NCBI GenBank assembly: GCA_016841005.1
Contig: JAEORG010000259.1
Span: forward strand, 1 to 34,315
Source: Candidatus Thorarchaeota archaeon
GTDB lineage: Archaea > Asgardarchaeota > Thorarchaeia > Thorarchaeales > Thorarchaeaceae
Direction of reading: 5' to 3'
DNA length: 34,315 bases
The notes below the pieces were generated by a model. It did not search any database and had not been told where the DNA came from. It worked only from the letters and a program-made list of their open reading frames with translations. Of the stretch, positions 15,279-21,778 are shown one piece after another; position 1 is the stretch's first letter, and each line of letters begins with the position of its first letter. A program made the translations under genes and the position numbers.

Positions 15279-15689
15279 TCAGTCAACTTCCAGATCATTG
15301 ATGTGAAAAACCTTGGATACTATCTTCCATTCGTCTTCAATTTTCAGTAAGAGAATATAATCAGTAGTTTCTCGAAGAGAAGTAGATGTCTTTGATAACC
15401 ATACGAGTTTTACAGTAGCTGCATTTCCAGTTCTATCAACAGAAATAATGGTGCCGCTTTCTGAAAGTTTGGTCTTTATCTGTTCAATCTCTTCTGGTGT
15501 GAGGTCTGGTTTGGTTTGAAGAATAGTTTTTCGTACTAGTTCCCTTTTTTCATAATCATATGATATCTTCAATCCGTCTGCATGCCAAGGATGCATTCCC
15601 TTTTCGAAATCAAATTCAACCACACCTTCAACGTATTCCATAACGGATGCTTTGATATGCTCCAACTCGAATTGCTCTTGGTCTGACAT
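15279..15689 (-). CDS. NTF2-like protein (putative lumazine-binding family)
   Basis: A 136-residue cone-shaped NTF2-like fold: an N-terminal helix (EHIKASVMEYVEGVVEFD), the KGMHPWHADGLKISYDY loop, and curved strands ending in TTDYILLLKIEDEWKIVSKVFHI. This resembles the 'putative lumazine-binding' group (PF12893), often secreted or associated with oxidoreductases; here there is no signal peptide. The ATG at 15689 is preferred to an upstream GTG because GAAGGT lies seven bases before it. It is downstream of the HgcAB-like fusion on the same strand, 78 bases after its stop, and may be co-transcribed with it. Confidence 0.75.
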   Translation of the reverse strand: MSDQEQFELEHIKASVMEYVEGVVEFDFEKGMHPWHADGLKISYDYEKRELVRKTILQTKPDLTPEEIEQIKTKLSESGTIISVDRTGNAATVKLVWLSKTSTSLRETTDYILLLKIEDEWKIVSKVFHINDLEVD

Positions 15690-15767
15690 GGTGATACCTT
15701 CTCGCACTATTACTGATTAATCAATATTTCATCACGGTTCAATGCAATAATCCTAACATAAAGAAAA

Positions 15768-17720
15768 TCAAGAAGAGTCTTGGCTCTCACCATGAAGACT
15801 CTCTAAGAGCTGTCTTGCCGATTCTGTTTCGGGTTCTAAAAAGAGCGCCCTGGTAGGACACTGATTGATGCATGCACGACAATTGATACAGCTTTCTGTA
15901 TTTCTGAGATGAACCTTCTTACTTCCTCCTTCAACCTCAGGAATCAGGATTGGACAGACATCAACACAGATACCGCATCCTGTACATAAATCGAGGCTTA
16001 CCCTAATCATTCCATATTGTGTAGGAGTCACACGACTCCCCCATCTCTCCATCACGTTGGTCTTTCCCTTATTCCATGCCTTTGCTAATAGAGAGCTTCT
16101 CTGGGTAGGAGTCGATCCATCTGCGTCATACCATAACATTCCAGCAAGAACAAGCATAAACAATTGAAGAGGCCACCAATTCAATAAACTCAGATATCCG
16201 TTTGGTGCCAATCCACTTTGAAATGCGAAGCCAAAATAATGAATAGAAAGCCATGAGCCGATGACAAGCCCGAGGAGGAAGACTATAGAATACAATCCAA
16301 CTTTTTTCGTCCCTAGTCTAGGTGGAATTTTAGGCCAGATTAGAAATACTCCCAGGTAGAATAAGATTGTTTCAAGAAATAATGGTAATATCCAAATCCA
16401 GAAACCAAGGAGTGTAAGTACTAGAAACAGTGGACTTTCAAAAAACAAGACCATAGGAAATACTAGAACCAATGCCATTTCAAGACGATGATGGATATCG
16501 AATGTGACTTTTCTTTGCTTTTCGGTCTTATTCCTAATAGAAGCAGGAAAGTTCTCTAAATAGTCTGGTAAATTATCCATTCGAACAGGCCCCCAGTTGC
16601 AGTGCCATCCAGTTACTTTTCGAATTCTATTGGGATCAACTCCAGGAGCAGCTAACTGGGGAAGAATGATTTTCCGGTGATTTACGTATTCCTCTAGATG
16701 TGAAACTTTGATAGTAGTAATTACTGATTCGGCATTGAACTTTCCTCCCGCTGAGGCGCACCATACATTATCGCCACCAGTTGGTGCTACCAAAATCCAT
16801 ACATCTATCTTCTTCTTTTCCAGTAGGCTACAGAGCCGTTGAACAGTGAGCTTGAAATTGCAGGTACAGAGAACTGGACTATCTTGTGTGGGTTTACCTA
16901 TAGGTATCAATCCGATTTCAGTTGGATGAGGCATCATTCTTGTCACAGTCTGCCAGAGAGTGGAAAAGAACTTGATTTTTAGCGGAGAGAGAGTTTCTGG
17001 TTCGGCTAATGTTGATGAACTATCAGAAGGATCAGAATCCTCTGGTTTGTGTGCTACAACTACTTGAAATGCTCCAAGCTGATACTCTTCAGTTTTGTCA
17101 ATAATGAATCCAGCCTCTTCTATTCCTTCAACCATGTTGCACAGAGGTTTAGTCGATGTCTGAGTCATCAAATATGTGATGAATTTCAGTGGGAGAGAAA
17201 TAATTCTATATGCTAGTCTCTTTAGTCGCTTTCGCGGAATAGTTTCATCTGCAAGAATTAGAGTACCACCGGGTTTTAGAACTCGAAGAGCATGCATCAG
17301 AACATACTTACGTTCGTAGTGGAAGAGTTCCGAAAACACAAGTGTTGATGTGACAATATCGAATGATTCGTCTGGAAACTCGTCAATCTCCACTGCTGCC
17401 ATCTGCAGGAACTTGACCTTGGGAACAGCTTTGTCCGAAGCCTTGTTTTCATCTTGGACCTTGGCAAGTTTCGACTGAGCGATAGATAGCATCCCCGCAG
17501 ATTGGTCAATTCCAACAACAGAAAGTCCACGATCTGCATTCATCAGAGCCTGAGTACCTGTACCCACTCCAATCTCTAGTACAGTTTCTCCTTTTGTTTT
17601 TGCGACATCGGCTATATATTCTCGAATTTTTTCTAACTCACCCCAACCAAGCCAACTAATGCCTTTATCATAGCGTTCAGGAGCAGATTCCAGAGCCTTC
17701 ATGTAGACATAACTCACCAA
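15768..17720 (-). CDS. Fusion: SAM methyltransferase + HgcA-like corrinoid membrane protein + HgcB-like ferredoxin
   Basis: Three modules lie in one 650-residue chain. Residues 20-225 are a class I methyltransferase (VLEIGVGTGT at 48-56, VVGIDQS, ALRVLKPGGTL). Residues 255-395 are a corrinoid-binding domain like HgcA: PVLCTCNFKLT, then the cap-helix motif NVWCASAGGKF (C321, the cobalt-ligand position), HRKIILPQLAAPGV and GPVRMDNLPDYL. Residues 412-530 hold about five membrane helices, as in HgcA. Residues 575-625 are a two-[4Fe-4S] ferredoxin with C579, 582, 585, 589 and C611, 614, 617, 621, like HgcB. HgcA and HgcB together methylate mercury. Differences from active HgcA/HgcB: the motif is NVWCASAGG rather than NVWCA(A/G)GK, and the C-terminal Cys pair of HgcB is missing. 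GGTGAGT occurs twice before the start, so TTG 17720, GTG 17717 or ATG 17702 may be used. It is divergent from a PadR-like gene. Confidence 0.9.
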   Translation of the reverse strand: MVSYVYMKALESAPERYDKGISWLGWGELEKIREYIADVAKTKGETVLEIGVGTGTQALMNADRGLSVVGIDQSAGMLSIAQSKLAKVQDENKASDKAVPKVKFLQMAAVEIDEFPDESFDIVTSTLVFSELFHYERKYVLMHALRVLKPGGTLILADETIPRKRLKRLAYRIISLPLKFITYLMTQTSTKPLCNMVEGIEEAGFIIDKTEEYQLGAFQVVVAHKPEDSDPSDSSSTLAEPETLSPLKIKFFSTLWQTVTRMMPHPTEIGLIPIGKPTQDSPVLCTCNFKLTVQRLCSLLEKKKIDVWILVAPTGGDNVWCASAGGKFNAESVITTIKVSHLEEYVNHRKIILPQLAAPGVDPNRIRKVTGWHCNWGPVRMDNLPDYLENFPASIRNKTEKQRKVTFDIHHRLEMALVLVFPMVLFFESPLFLVLTLLGFWIWILPLFLETILFYLGVFLIWPKIPPRLGTKKVGLYSIVFLLGLVIGSWLSIHYFGFAFQSGLAPNGYLSLLNWWPLQLFMLVLAGMLWYDADGSTPTQRSSLLAKAWNKGKTNVMERWGSRVTPTQYGMIRVSLDLCTGCGICVDVCPILIPEVEGGSKKVHLRNTESCINCRACINQCPTRALFLEPETESARQLLESLHGESQDSS

Positions 17721-17787
17721 TACTCACCTTGAAATTCAACGGAATTGAGCGTCAGTCGAGAATTACTGTGGTGATAACCCGTATAAG

Positions 17788-17809
17788 CGATAGTATCGGC
17801 TCACGATAC
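17788..17809. promoter_or_regulatory. Palindromic operator between the fusion gene and its regulator
   Basis: Three copies of the half-site CGATA/TATCG lie here. CGATA-G-TATCG (17788-17798) is a perfect 11-bp palindrome. GTATCG (17793-17798) also pairs with CGATAC (17804-17809) across GCTCA. It ends two bases before the GTG start of the PadR-like gene and lies about 70 bases from the fusion gene start. Confidence 0.55.
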
Positions 17810-17811
17810 CG

Positions 17812-18564
17812 GTGCACAGTTTGCAGAATACGGAACAGGTAATTGCTGGACCACTTCAAGCAAGAGTTCTGGTAACTCTCAGAGAAGAGCCAATTTGTGG
17901 AGTGGATCTTATGGATAGATTGGTGATAAGCAGTCCTGGAACCATCTATCCGGTTCTTGATTCCCTGAGAACTAAACAGCTTGTTGAGTGTAGAACTGAA
18001 GAAATAGGCGCAATTAGAAAGAAGGTGTATTTTCTTACCCAGTTTGGAGAAGAGCAGCTGCATGAATACCTTACCACTATGGTTGATGTGTTTTGTAGTG
18101 ATATGCACGCGCATATTGATAAAATTCTAGAGCAAATCAGGGATTATCTAGATGTTAGCCATCATCAGAAAGTTCTCTGTACCTTAGATTACGAAGGAGT
18201 TCGGCAGTTCCTGCAAGAAAACAATGTGACATTTTCACATAATCTATCGGAAGTTGATGGGCCATATGATGTTATTGTGAACTTCTTGGGAGCTGGTTGT
18301 ATTCTAAAGAATAGTCAAGATGAGATATCAGATTACCTAATGTCATTAGTCGAACTATTACAAACGAGCGGCATGCTTGTGTGTATTGAGATTGAAAGAA
18401 CAGATAATATCTTTGCGAGATTTTTCTTTGAGAAGATTTTTGGTCTGGAAGCGTTGCCTGGATTAGAAAAAGAAGAGCTTGAGAACATCCTTGATGGAGT
18501 TGGATTCAAAGATATTCAATTGATTCCGATGGATGGACTCCTGTTTGTGTTTTGCAAAAAATAG
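17812..18564 (+). CDS. PadR-like regulator with methyltransferase-like C-terminal domain
   Basis: Residues 10-95 are a PadR-type winged helix: ILxLL-like opening (LQARVLVTLREEPICGVDLMDRL), SPGTIYPVLDSLRTKQLVE as recognition helix and wing, then a dimer helix. Residues 140-250 look like the C-terminal half of a class I methyltransferase: GPYDVIVNFLGAG, a helix, LLQTSGMLVCIEIER (motif like LKPGG) and GFKDIQLIPMDG. The GxGxG SAM-binding motif is not seen, so this part is probably a degenerate sensor. It starts with GTG two bases after the palindrome cluster and is divergent from the HgcA-like fusion, its likely target. A regulator that keeps a methyltransferase-like ligand domain beside a methyltransferase fusion could sense SAM, a methylated product or a metal(loid). 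Confidence 0.75.
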   Translation: MHSLQNTEQVIAGPLQARVLVTLREEPICGVDLMDRLVISSPGTIYPVLDSLRTKQLVECRTEEIGAIRKKVYFLTQFGEEQLHEYLTTMVDVFCSDMHAHIDKILEQIRDYLDVSHHQKVLCTLDYEGVRQFLQENNVTFSHNLSEVDGPYDVIVNFLGAGCILKNSQDEISDYLMSLVELLQTSGMLVCIEIERTDNIFARFFFEKIFGLEALPGLEKEELENILDGVGFKDIQLIPMDGLLFVFCKK

Positions 18565-18625
18565 CGCGCAACTGACTGAAATCACTTCTGAGTCAAGTTT
18601 AGATAAAGCTCAGGTACATGAATCG

Positions 18626-18668
18626 GAGTGAGGCATCACTCTAATCGGTGACGAGTGCCATGAGAATG
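18626..18668 (+). ncRNA. Hairpin plus conserved 26-nt element, copy A
   Basis: A perfect hairpin GAGTGA-GGCA-TCACTC (18626-18641), one base, then a 26-nt block starting AATCGGTGAC and ending TGAGAATG (18643-18668). Copy B at 20461-20512 has a different stem sequence but the same layout, and its 26-nt block differs by three transitions only. A following stem CTTCTCT/AGAGAAG (18680-18708) may belong to the same RNA. Strand is assigned by convention, and a DNA element is possible instead. Confidence 0.4.
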
Positions 18669-18687
18669 AAGACCATGATTCTTCTCT

Positions 18688-19161
18688 TCAAACAATCGTG
18701 GAGAGAAGTGAACCTGTGATGTAAGTTACTAGAATAACAATGATGGCAATTGAGAGATGTTCGAAAACAATTCGAAACACTTTTTCTTCCCGCGAACGGG
18801 CTAAATAGATATTGAACATAGTCATTATGAGAAGACCCCAGGTGATGTCGATCAATACTGCGACATCGAGAACAAAGAACCAGACTGGAATAACAAAAGT
18901 CATGGCAAATACGAACTTGGTTAGGAATGTGGTAATTGTTGCCTCCCAGATTGCATTTTTTGTATGAATACCTTCTGATTCCTCAGACACGTGCATTGCA
19001 ACAGCATCTGAAAAGGCATCAGCTATAGCGATTGCAACAATAGCTGCAATTACTGCTAGTCGAGAACTGGTACTCGCATTTACACCAACAATCATTCCTA
19101 ATGTTGTTATGACTCCGGATGTCATACCAAAACTTAGTCCTTTCTTGATTGAAATGCTCAT
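18688..19161 (-). CDS. VIT1/CCC1-like iron/manganese transporter
   Basis: A 157-residue membrane protein with about five helices. The opening KKGLSFGMTSGVITTLGMIVGVNAS followed by AIAIADAFSDAVAMHVSEESEG matches the first two helices and loop of the vacuolar iron transporter family, which moves Fe2+ or Mn2+ across membranes with proton exchange. The cytoplasmic metal-binding domain of plant and fungal members is missing, as in short archaeal forms. ATG 19161 is chosen because a minus-strand TATA element lies at 19218-19227, inside the longer frame that would start at a TTG 19269. It is downstream of the M24 gene. Confidence 0.75.
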   Translation of the reverse strand: MSISIKKGLSFGMTSGVITTLGMIVGVNASTSSRLAVIAAIVAIAIADAFSDAVAMHVSEESEGIHTKNAIWEATITTFLTKFVFAMTFVIPVWFFVLDVAVLIDITWGLLIMTMFNIYLARSREEKVFRIVFEHLSIAIIVILVTYITGSLLSTIV

Positions 19162-19217
19162 GAACTTCTGAAGTAGTGCATTTGCCTTTAGGTGTTTATA
19201 TGAAAAATCACTGATTT

Positions 19218-19227
19218 GATATATATG
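19218..19227 (-). promoter_or_regulatory. TATA element of the VIT1-like gene
   Basis: On the minus strand CATATATATC lies about 60 bases before ATG 19161, predicting transcription start near 19195 and a leader of roughly 35 bases. This supports the shorter protein. Confidence 0.45.
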
Positions 19228-19276
19228 ATGGCAGAATAGGGAGCCAGCGAGATTCGTGGAATATGGCAAACAAGAC

Positions 19277-20419
19277 TTAGAGATCGTGCGGGTATTTTGT
19301 CAAGACAAGAGGTTTGTTTTTCCCGACCACAATAGTATCTTCAAGTCGCACACTCCATTCTTTAGTATAGATACCACAGTTGCCAATTGCAATAGGAATA
19401 TTTTCTGTTAAAGGAGGAGGTGCTTTTTCTCCATGAAAGAAAGCGTGTCCCGGTGGTAATGGGGCTTCCTCAAAATTAATTCCAATTCCATGAATAGGAG
19501 GGCCAAAGATATTGTCTGAATATCCAGATTTCTGCAAAATTCCATGGAGCGTTTCTTCAAGTTCTATCATTCCCACTCCTGCAATTGATTTTTCTGTTGT
19601 ATTCTGTAGTGCTTCAAGGTATACTTCATGCGCTTGGACTTGCTCAGATGTGGGTTCTCCAATGCATGTAATTCTACAAATATCGGATGAGTAATTGTTT
19701 ACGATGGGATGAAGATCTATAACGATAATATCGCCTTTCTTCACCTTACGGTTAGTAGGGATTCCATGAGCAATTCGAGTTCGGATGCCACTTGCCACAT
19801 AGGACCGCCAAAAACCTTCAGCACCTGCTTGACGCATGGCATACTCTCCTTCGCCTGCAATTTGACTTTCGGTCAGGCCCTCTTTCAGGGATTCAAAGGC
19901 TGCTTCAATGCCTATATCAGCCACCTTTCCAGCCTCTTTCATCAGCTCGACTTCAACTGGATCCTTTACCATTCTAAGTTTTGAAAGGATATCTGTGCAA
20001 TCTTTGGTATTTACATTTTCAGGCTTCGCATGGGGGTGAGTAAGCATCTTCATCATTGAACTGGTGAGAAATGTATGCTCAAGACCAACTGTGCCCTCAC
20101 TCACTTCAAATCGCTTGAAGAAATCAGCAATTGAGTGAATCATTCCCACCTCGTCTTCGAATGATTTGATTTGATCAAATTGTGCTAAATCAGTGACATC
20201 CTCAACATCTGTTTTGGGTACGCCTACTGCAACCTGTCTGTCGCTATTTATCATCACAAAGGCACACAGACGTCCATCCCCAGTAAGATAGTACATGTTC
20301 GAGGGCTTTGTCAAGAGCAATACATCGATTTCATGCTCTTTCATTGATTTGGAACACTTCTCCACACGTGTGCTGAAGATGCTCTTATTCACTTCAATAT
20401 CCAATGTCATCATCCACAT
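19277..20419 (-). CDS. M24-family (Xaa-Pro dipeptidase-like) protein with one metal ligand replaced
   Basis: A 380-residue protein with the creatinase/prolidase N-terminal domain (about 10-150) and a pita-bread M24 domain. Metal-ligand candidates are D235 (IVIDLHP), D246 (YSSDICR), H310 (HGIGINFEE) and E360 (VRLED). The fifth ligand is normally the Glu of EPGxY; here that segment reads IGNCGIY, so Asn347 stands in its place. The protein may be a weak peptidase, a one-metal enzyme or a non-hydrolytic binder. ATG 20419 has a TATA-like AACTTATAC upstream. The VIT1-like gene follows on the same strand. Prolidases recycle proline-containing dipeptides, which would fit with the HypD-like gene, but the ligand change weakens that link. 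Confidence 0.85.
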   Translation of the reverse strand: MWMMTLDIEVNKSIFSTRVEKCSKSMKEHEIDVLLLTKPSNMYYLTGDGRLCAFVMINSDRQVAVGVPKTDVEDVTDLAQFDQIKSFEDEVGMIHSIADFFKRFEVSEGTVGLEHTFLTSSMMKMLTHPHAKPENVNTKDCTDILSKLRMVKDPVEVELMKEAGKVADIGIEAAFESLKEGLTESQIAGEGEYAMRQAGAEGFWRSYVASGIRTRIAHGIPTNRKVKKGDIIVIDLHPIVNNYSSDICRITCIGEPTSEQVQAHEVYLEALQNTTEKSIAGVGMIELEETLHGILQKSGYSDNIFGPPIHGIGINFEEAPLPPGHAFFHGEKAPPPLTENIPIAIGNCGIYTKEWSVRLEDTIVVGKNKPLVLTKYPHDL

Positions 20420-20460
20420 TATGATTTACCAGTATAAGTTATGAATCATATTATCAACTG

Positions 20461-20512
20461 GAATCTAGTAATGTACGCCAGATTCCAATCGGTGACAAGT
20501 GTCGTGAGAATG
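20461..20512 (+). ncRNA. Hairpin plus conserved 26-nt element, copy B
   Basis: Stem GAATCT/AGATTC (20461-20466 with 20480-20485), one base, then the 26-nt block AATCGGTGAC...TGAGAATG (20487-20512). It matches copy A in 23 of 26 positions. A further stem GAAGGT/ACCTTC (20541-20558) follows. It lies in the gap between the M24 gene (minus) and the MvhD gene (plus), where it could be part of the MvhD leader. Confidence 0.4.
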
Positions 20513-20676
20513 GTGGAACACGGAAGTTGAGGGTCGTCGAGAAGGTTCACTCACCTTCTACTAAAACTTGAAACGGATTGGTGCATGTAGCTGAACACAT
20601 TCTAGTCACAGTCCTCAAAGATTATATGGTGCATAGCAACCTGTCCATAATCACCGAATCAGGACGATTGGATAAT

Positions 20677-21087
20677 ATGCCCCCGAAAGATATGAACATC
20701 ATCGTCTTTGGATGTATGCAGTGTATGTACGCAGCGTCTGATCTAGCTGGAACCATGAAGTTGCAGTACGATGTGGCTGCCAGAATAATCAGGATGCCAT
20801 GCACGGCAAGATTGGACATCAACTTCATCCTGAAGGCACTGCAAGAGGGGGCGGATGGAGTCATAGTGATTGGTTGCCATCCTGGAGACTGCGCCTATAA
20901 GACTGGAAACCTTGGAGCAGAAAGAAGGGTACGCTTTGCAAGGAAACTTGTTGAACAGATGGGATTGAATGAGGATAGGGTAAAGATGGTCTTTGTATCA
21001 GCTGCTGAGGGCGACAAGTTTGCATCTGAGATCAACAAGTTCGCTGATGAGATTCGAAAGATTGGACCTAATCCAATCAGACTCTAA
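20677..21087 (+). CDS. MvhD-like iron-sulfur subunit (hydrogenase/heterodisulfide-reductase delta)
   Basis: A 136-residue protein matching MvhD, the [2Fe-2S] electron-transfer subunit that links hydrogenase or formate dehydrogenase to HdrA. Conserved features are C13-x-x-C16 (CMQC where most have CNWC), C42 in RMPCTARLD, and GCHPGDC (C67, C72), followed by AERRVRFARKLVEQMG. ATG 20677 (MPPKDMNIIVFG) gives the usual length; the frame is open to a TTG at 20578. No hdrA, hydrogenase or other partner is within the window, so it must act in trans or with genes elsewhere. The gap upstream holds the conserved hairpin element B. Confidence 0.85.
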   Translation: MPPKDMNIIVFGCMQCMYAASDLAGTMKLQYDVAARIIRMPCTARLDINFILKALQEGADGVIVIGCHPGDCAYKTGNLGAERRVRFARKLVEQMGLNEDRVKMVFVSAAEGDKFASEINKFADEIRKIGPNPIRL

Positions 21088-21112
21088 AGAGAATATAAAC
21101 GCTGAATATAGA

Positions 21113-21649
21113 CTAATGATACTTCTTCTCCCCAGCTGTTATAGGAAAATCTAACCAGTTTTCTTTGGGCGTTATTGGACACGGTAGTTCTTCATTATAA
21201 GCGCAAGCAAAATTGAATGCCTTATTGAAGTCCAAAGTAATGCTTTTTTTGTCGATTTCTTCGATAAGTATCAAACGACCATTAGGATAGCTCTCTTTGA
21301 CACATGTAGAATCCCTAAAACCGACATAATAGCCATCCGTCTGCTCATCGTAGATAACGAATAGACGAATGTCTTCGTTCTTATACATGAATTCCACATA
21401 GCCAGTTTCAAGAAATGGATCTGTTTTCGTACCATCCGCTTTTGATAGAATTCTCTCTTTTCTTGTTTCTAAGAGAGTCAATTTTGCACTAAATCTGAAT
21501 ACTGGATTTATTGGAAAGAAGTTTAATTTCAAGTCATTACGCTCATGTTCTGGAACTGGAGACCATAACATATTTCCAATCATAATGCCTTCTTTTAGGT
21601 CAGTTTCTCGATTTTTCCTCCAATTTCTGATTTCGTCTTCATAGGTCAT
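21113..21649 (-). CDS. DUF1684-family protein
   Basis: A 178-residue member of the DUF1684 family, recognised by the N-terminal EDEIRNWRKNRETDLK helix, the FFPINPVFRFSAKL strand and the C-terminal block ITLDFNKAFNFACAYNEELPCP...ENWLDFPITAGEKKYH, whose FNxAxNxxCAYN and CPxxPxxNxL elements are characteristic. The biochemical role of this family is unknown to me. ATG 21649 (MTYEDEI) is the natural start; the frame runs 31 codons further without family similarity. It is convergent with the MvhD gene. Confidence 0.8.
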   Translation of the reverse strand: MTYEDEIRNWRKNRETDLKEGIMIGNMLWSPVPEHERNDLKLNFFPINPVFRFSAKLTLLETRKERILSKADGTKTDPFLETGYVEFMYKNEDIRLFVIYDEQTDGYYVGFRDSTCVKESYPNGRLILIEEIDKKSITLDFNKAFNFACAYNEELPCPITPKENWLDFPITAGEKKYH

Positions 21650-21778
21650 AATCGTTGCTTTGCACAATACTATTTCAACGATATGGAATTTGAAGATTGA
21701 TTGAAATACAAAAGAAACAGAAGGCAGGATGTATTCATACACATACTCTAATTCATGTTTTAGAGGTGCTCTTGAAGA

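Noticed and set aside
17752..18114. Minus-strand open frame of 120 codons
   Set aside because: It is antisense to the PadR-like gene, which has clear domain similarity; the minus frame has none.
18643..18668. Box C/D guide RNA, because of GTGACGA
   Set aside because: The C box has a mismatch and there is no CTGA D box at the right distance in either copy.
18643..18720. Possible TPP riboswitch, because of GAGTGCCATGAGAATG followed later by GAACCTG
   Set aside because: Copy B lacks the AACCTG part, the core pairing of the TPP aptamer cannot be drawn, and no thiamin gene is near.
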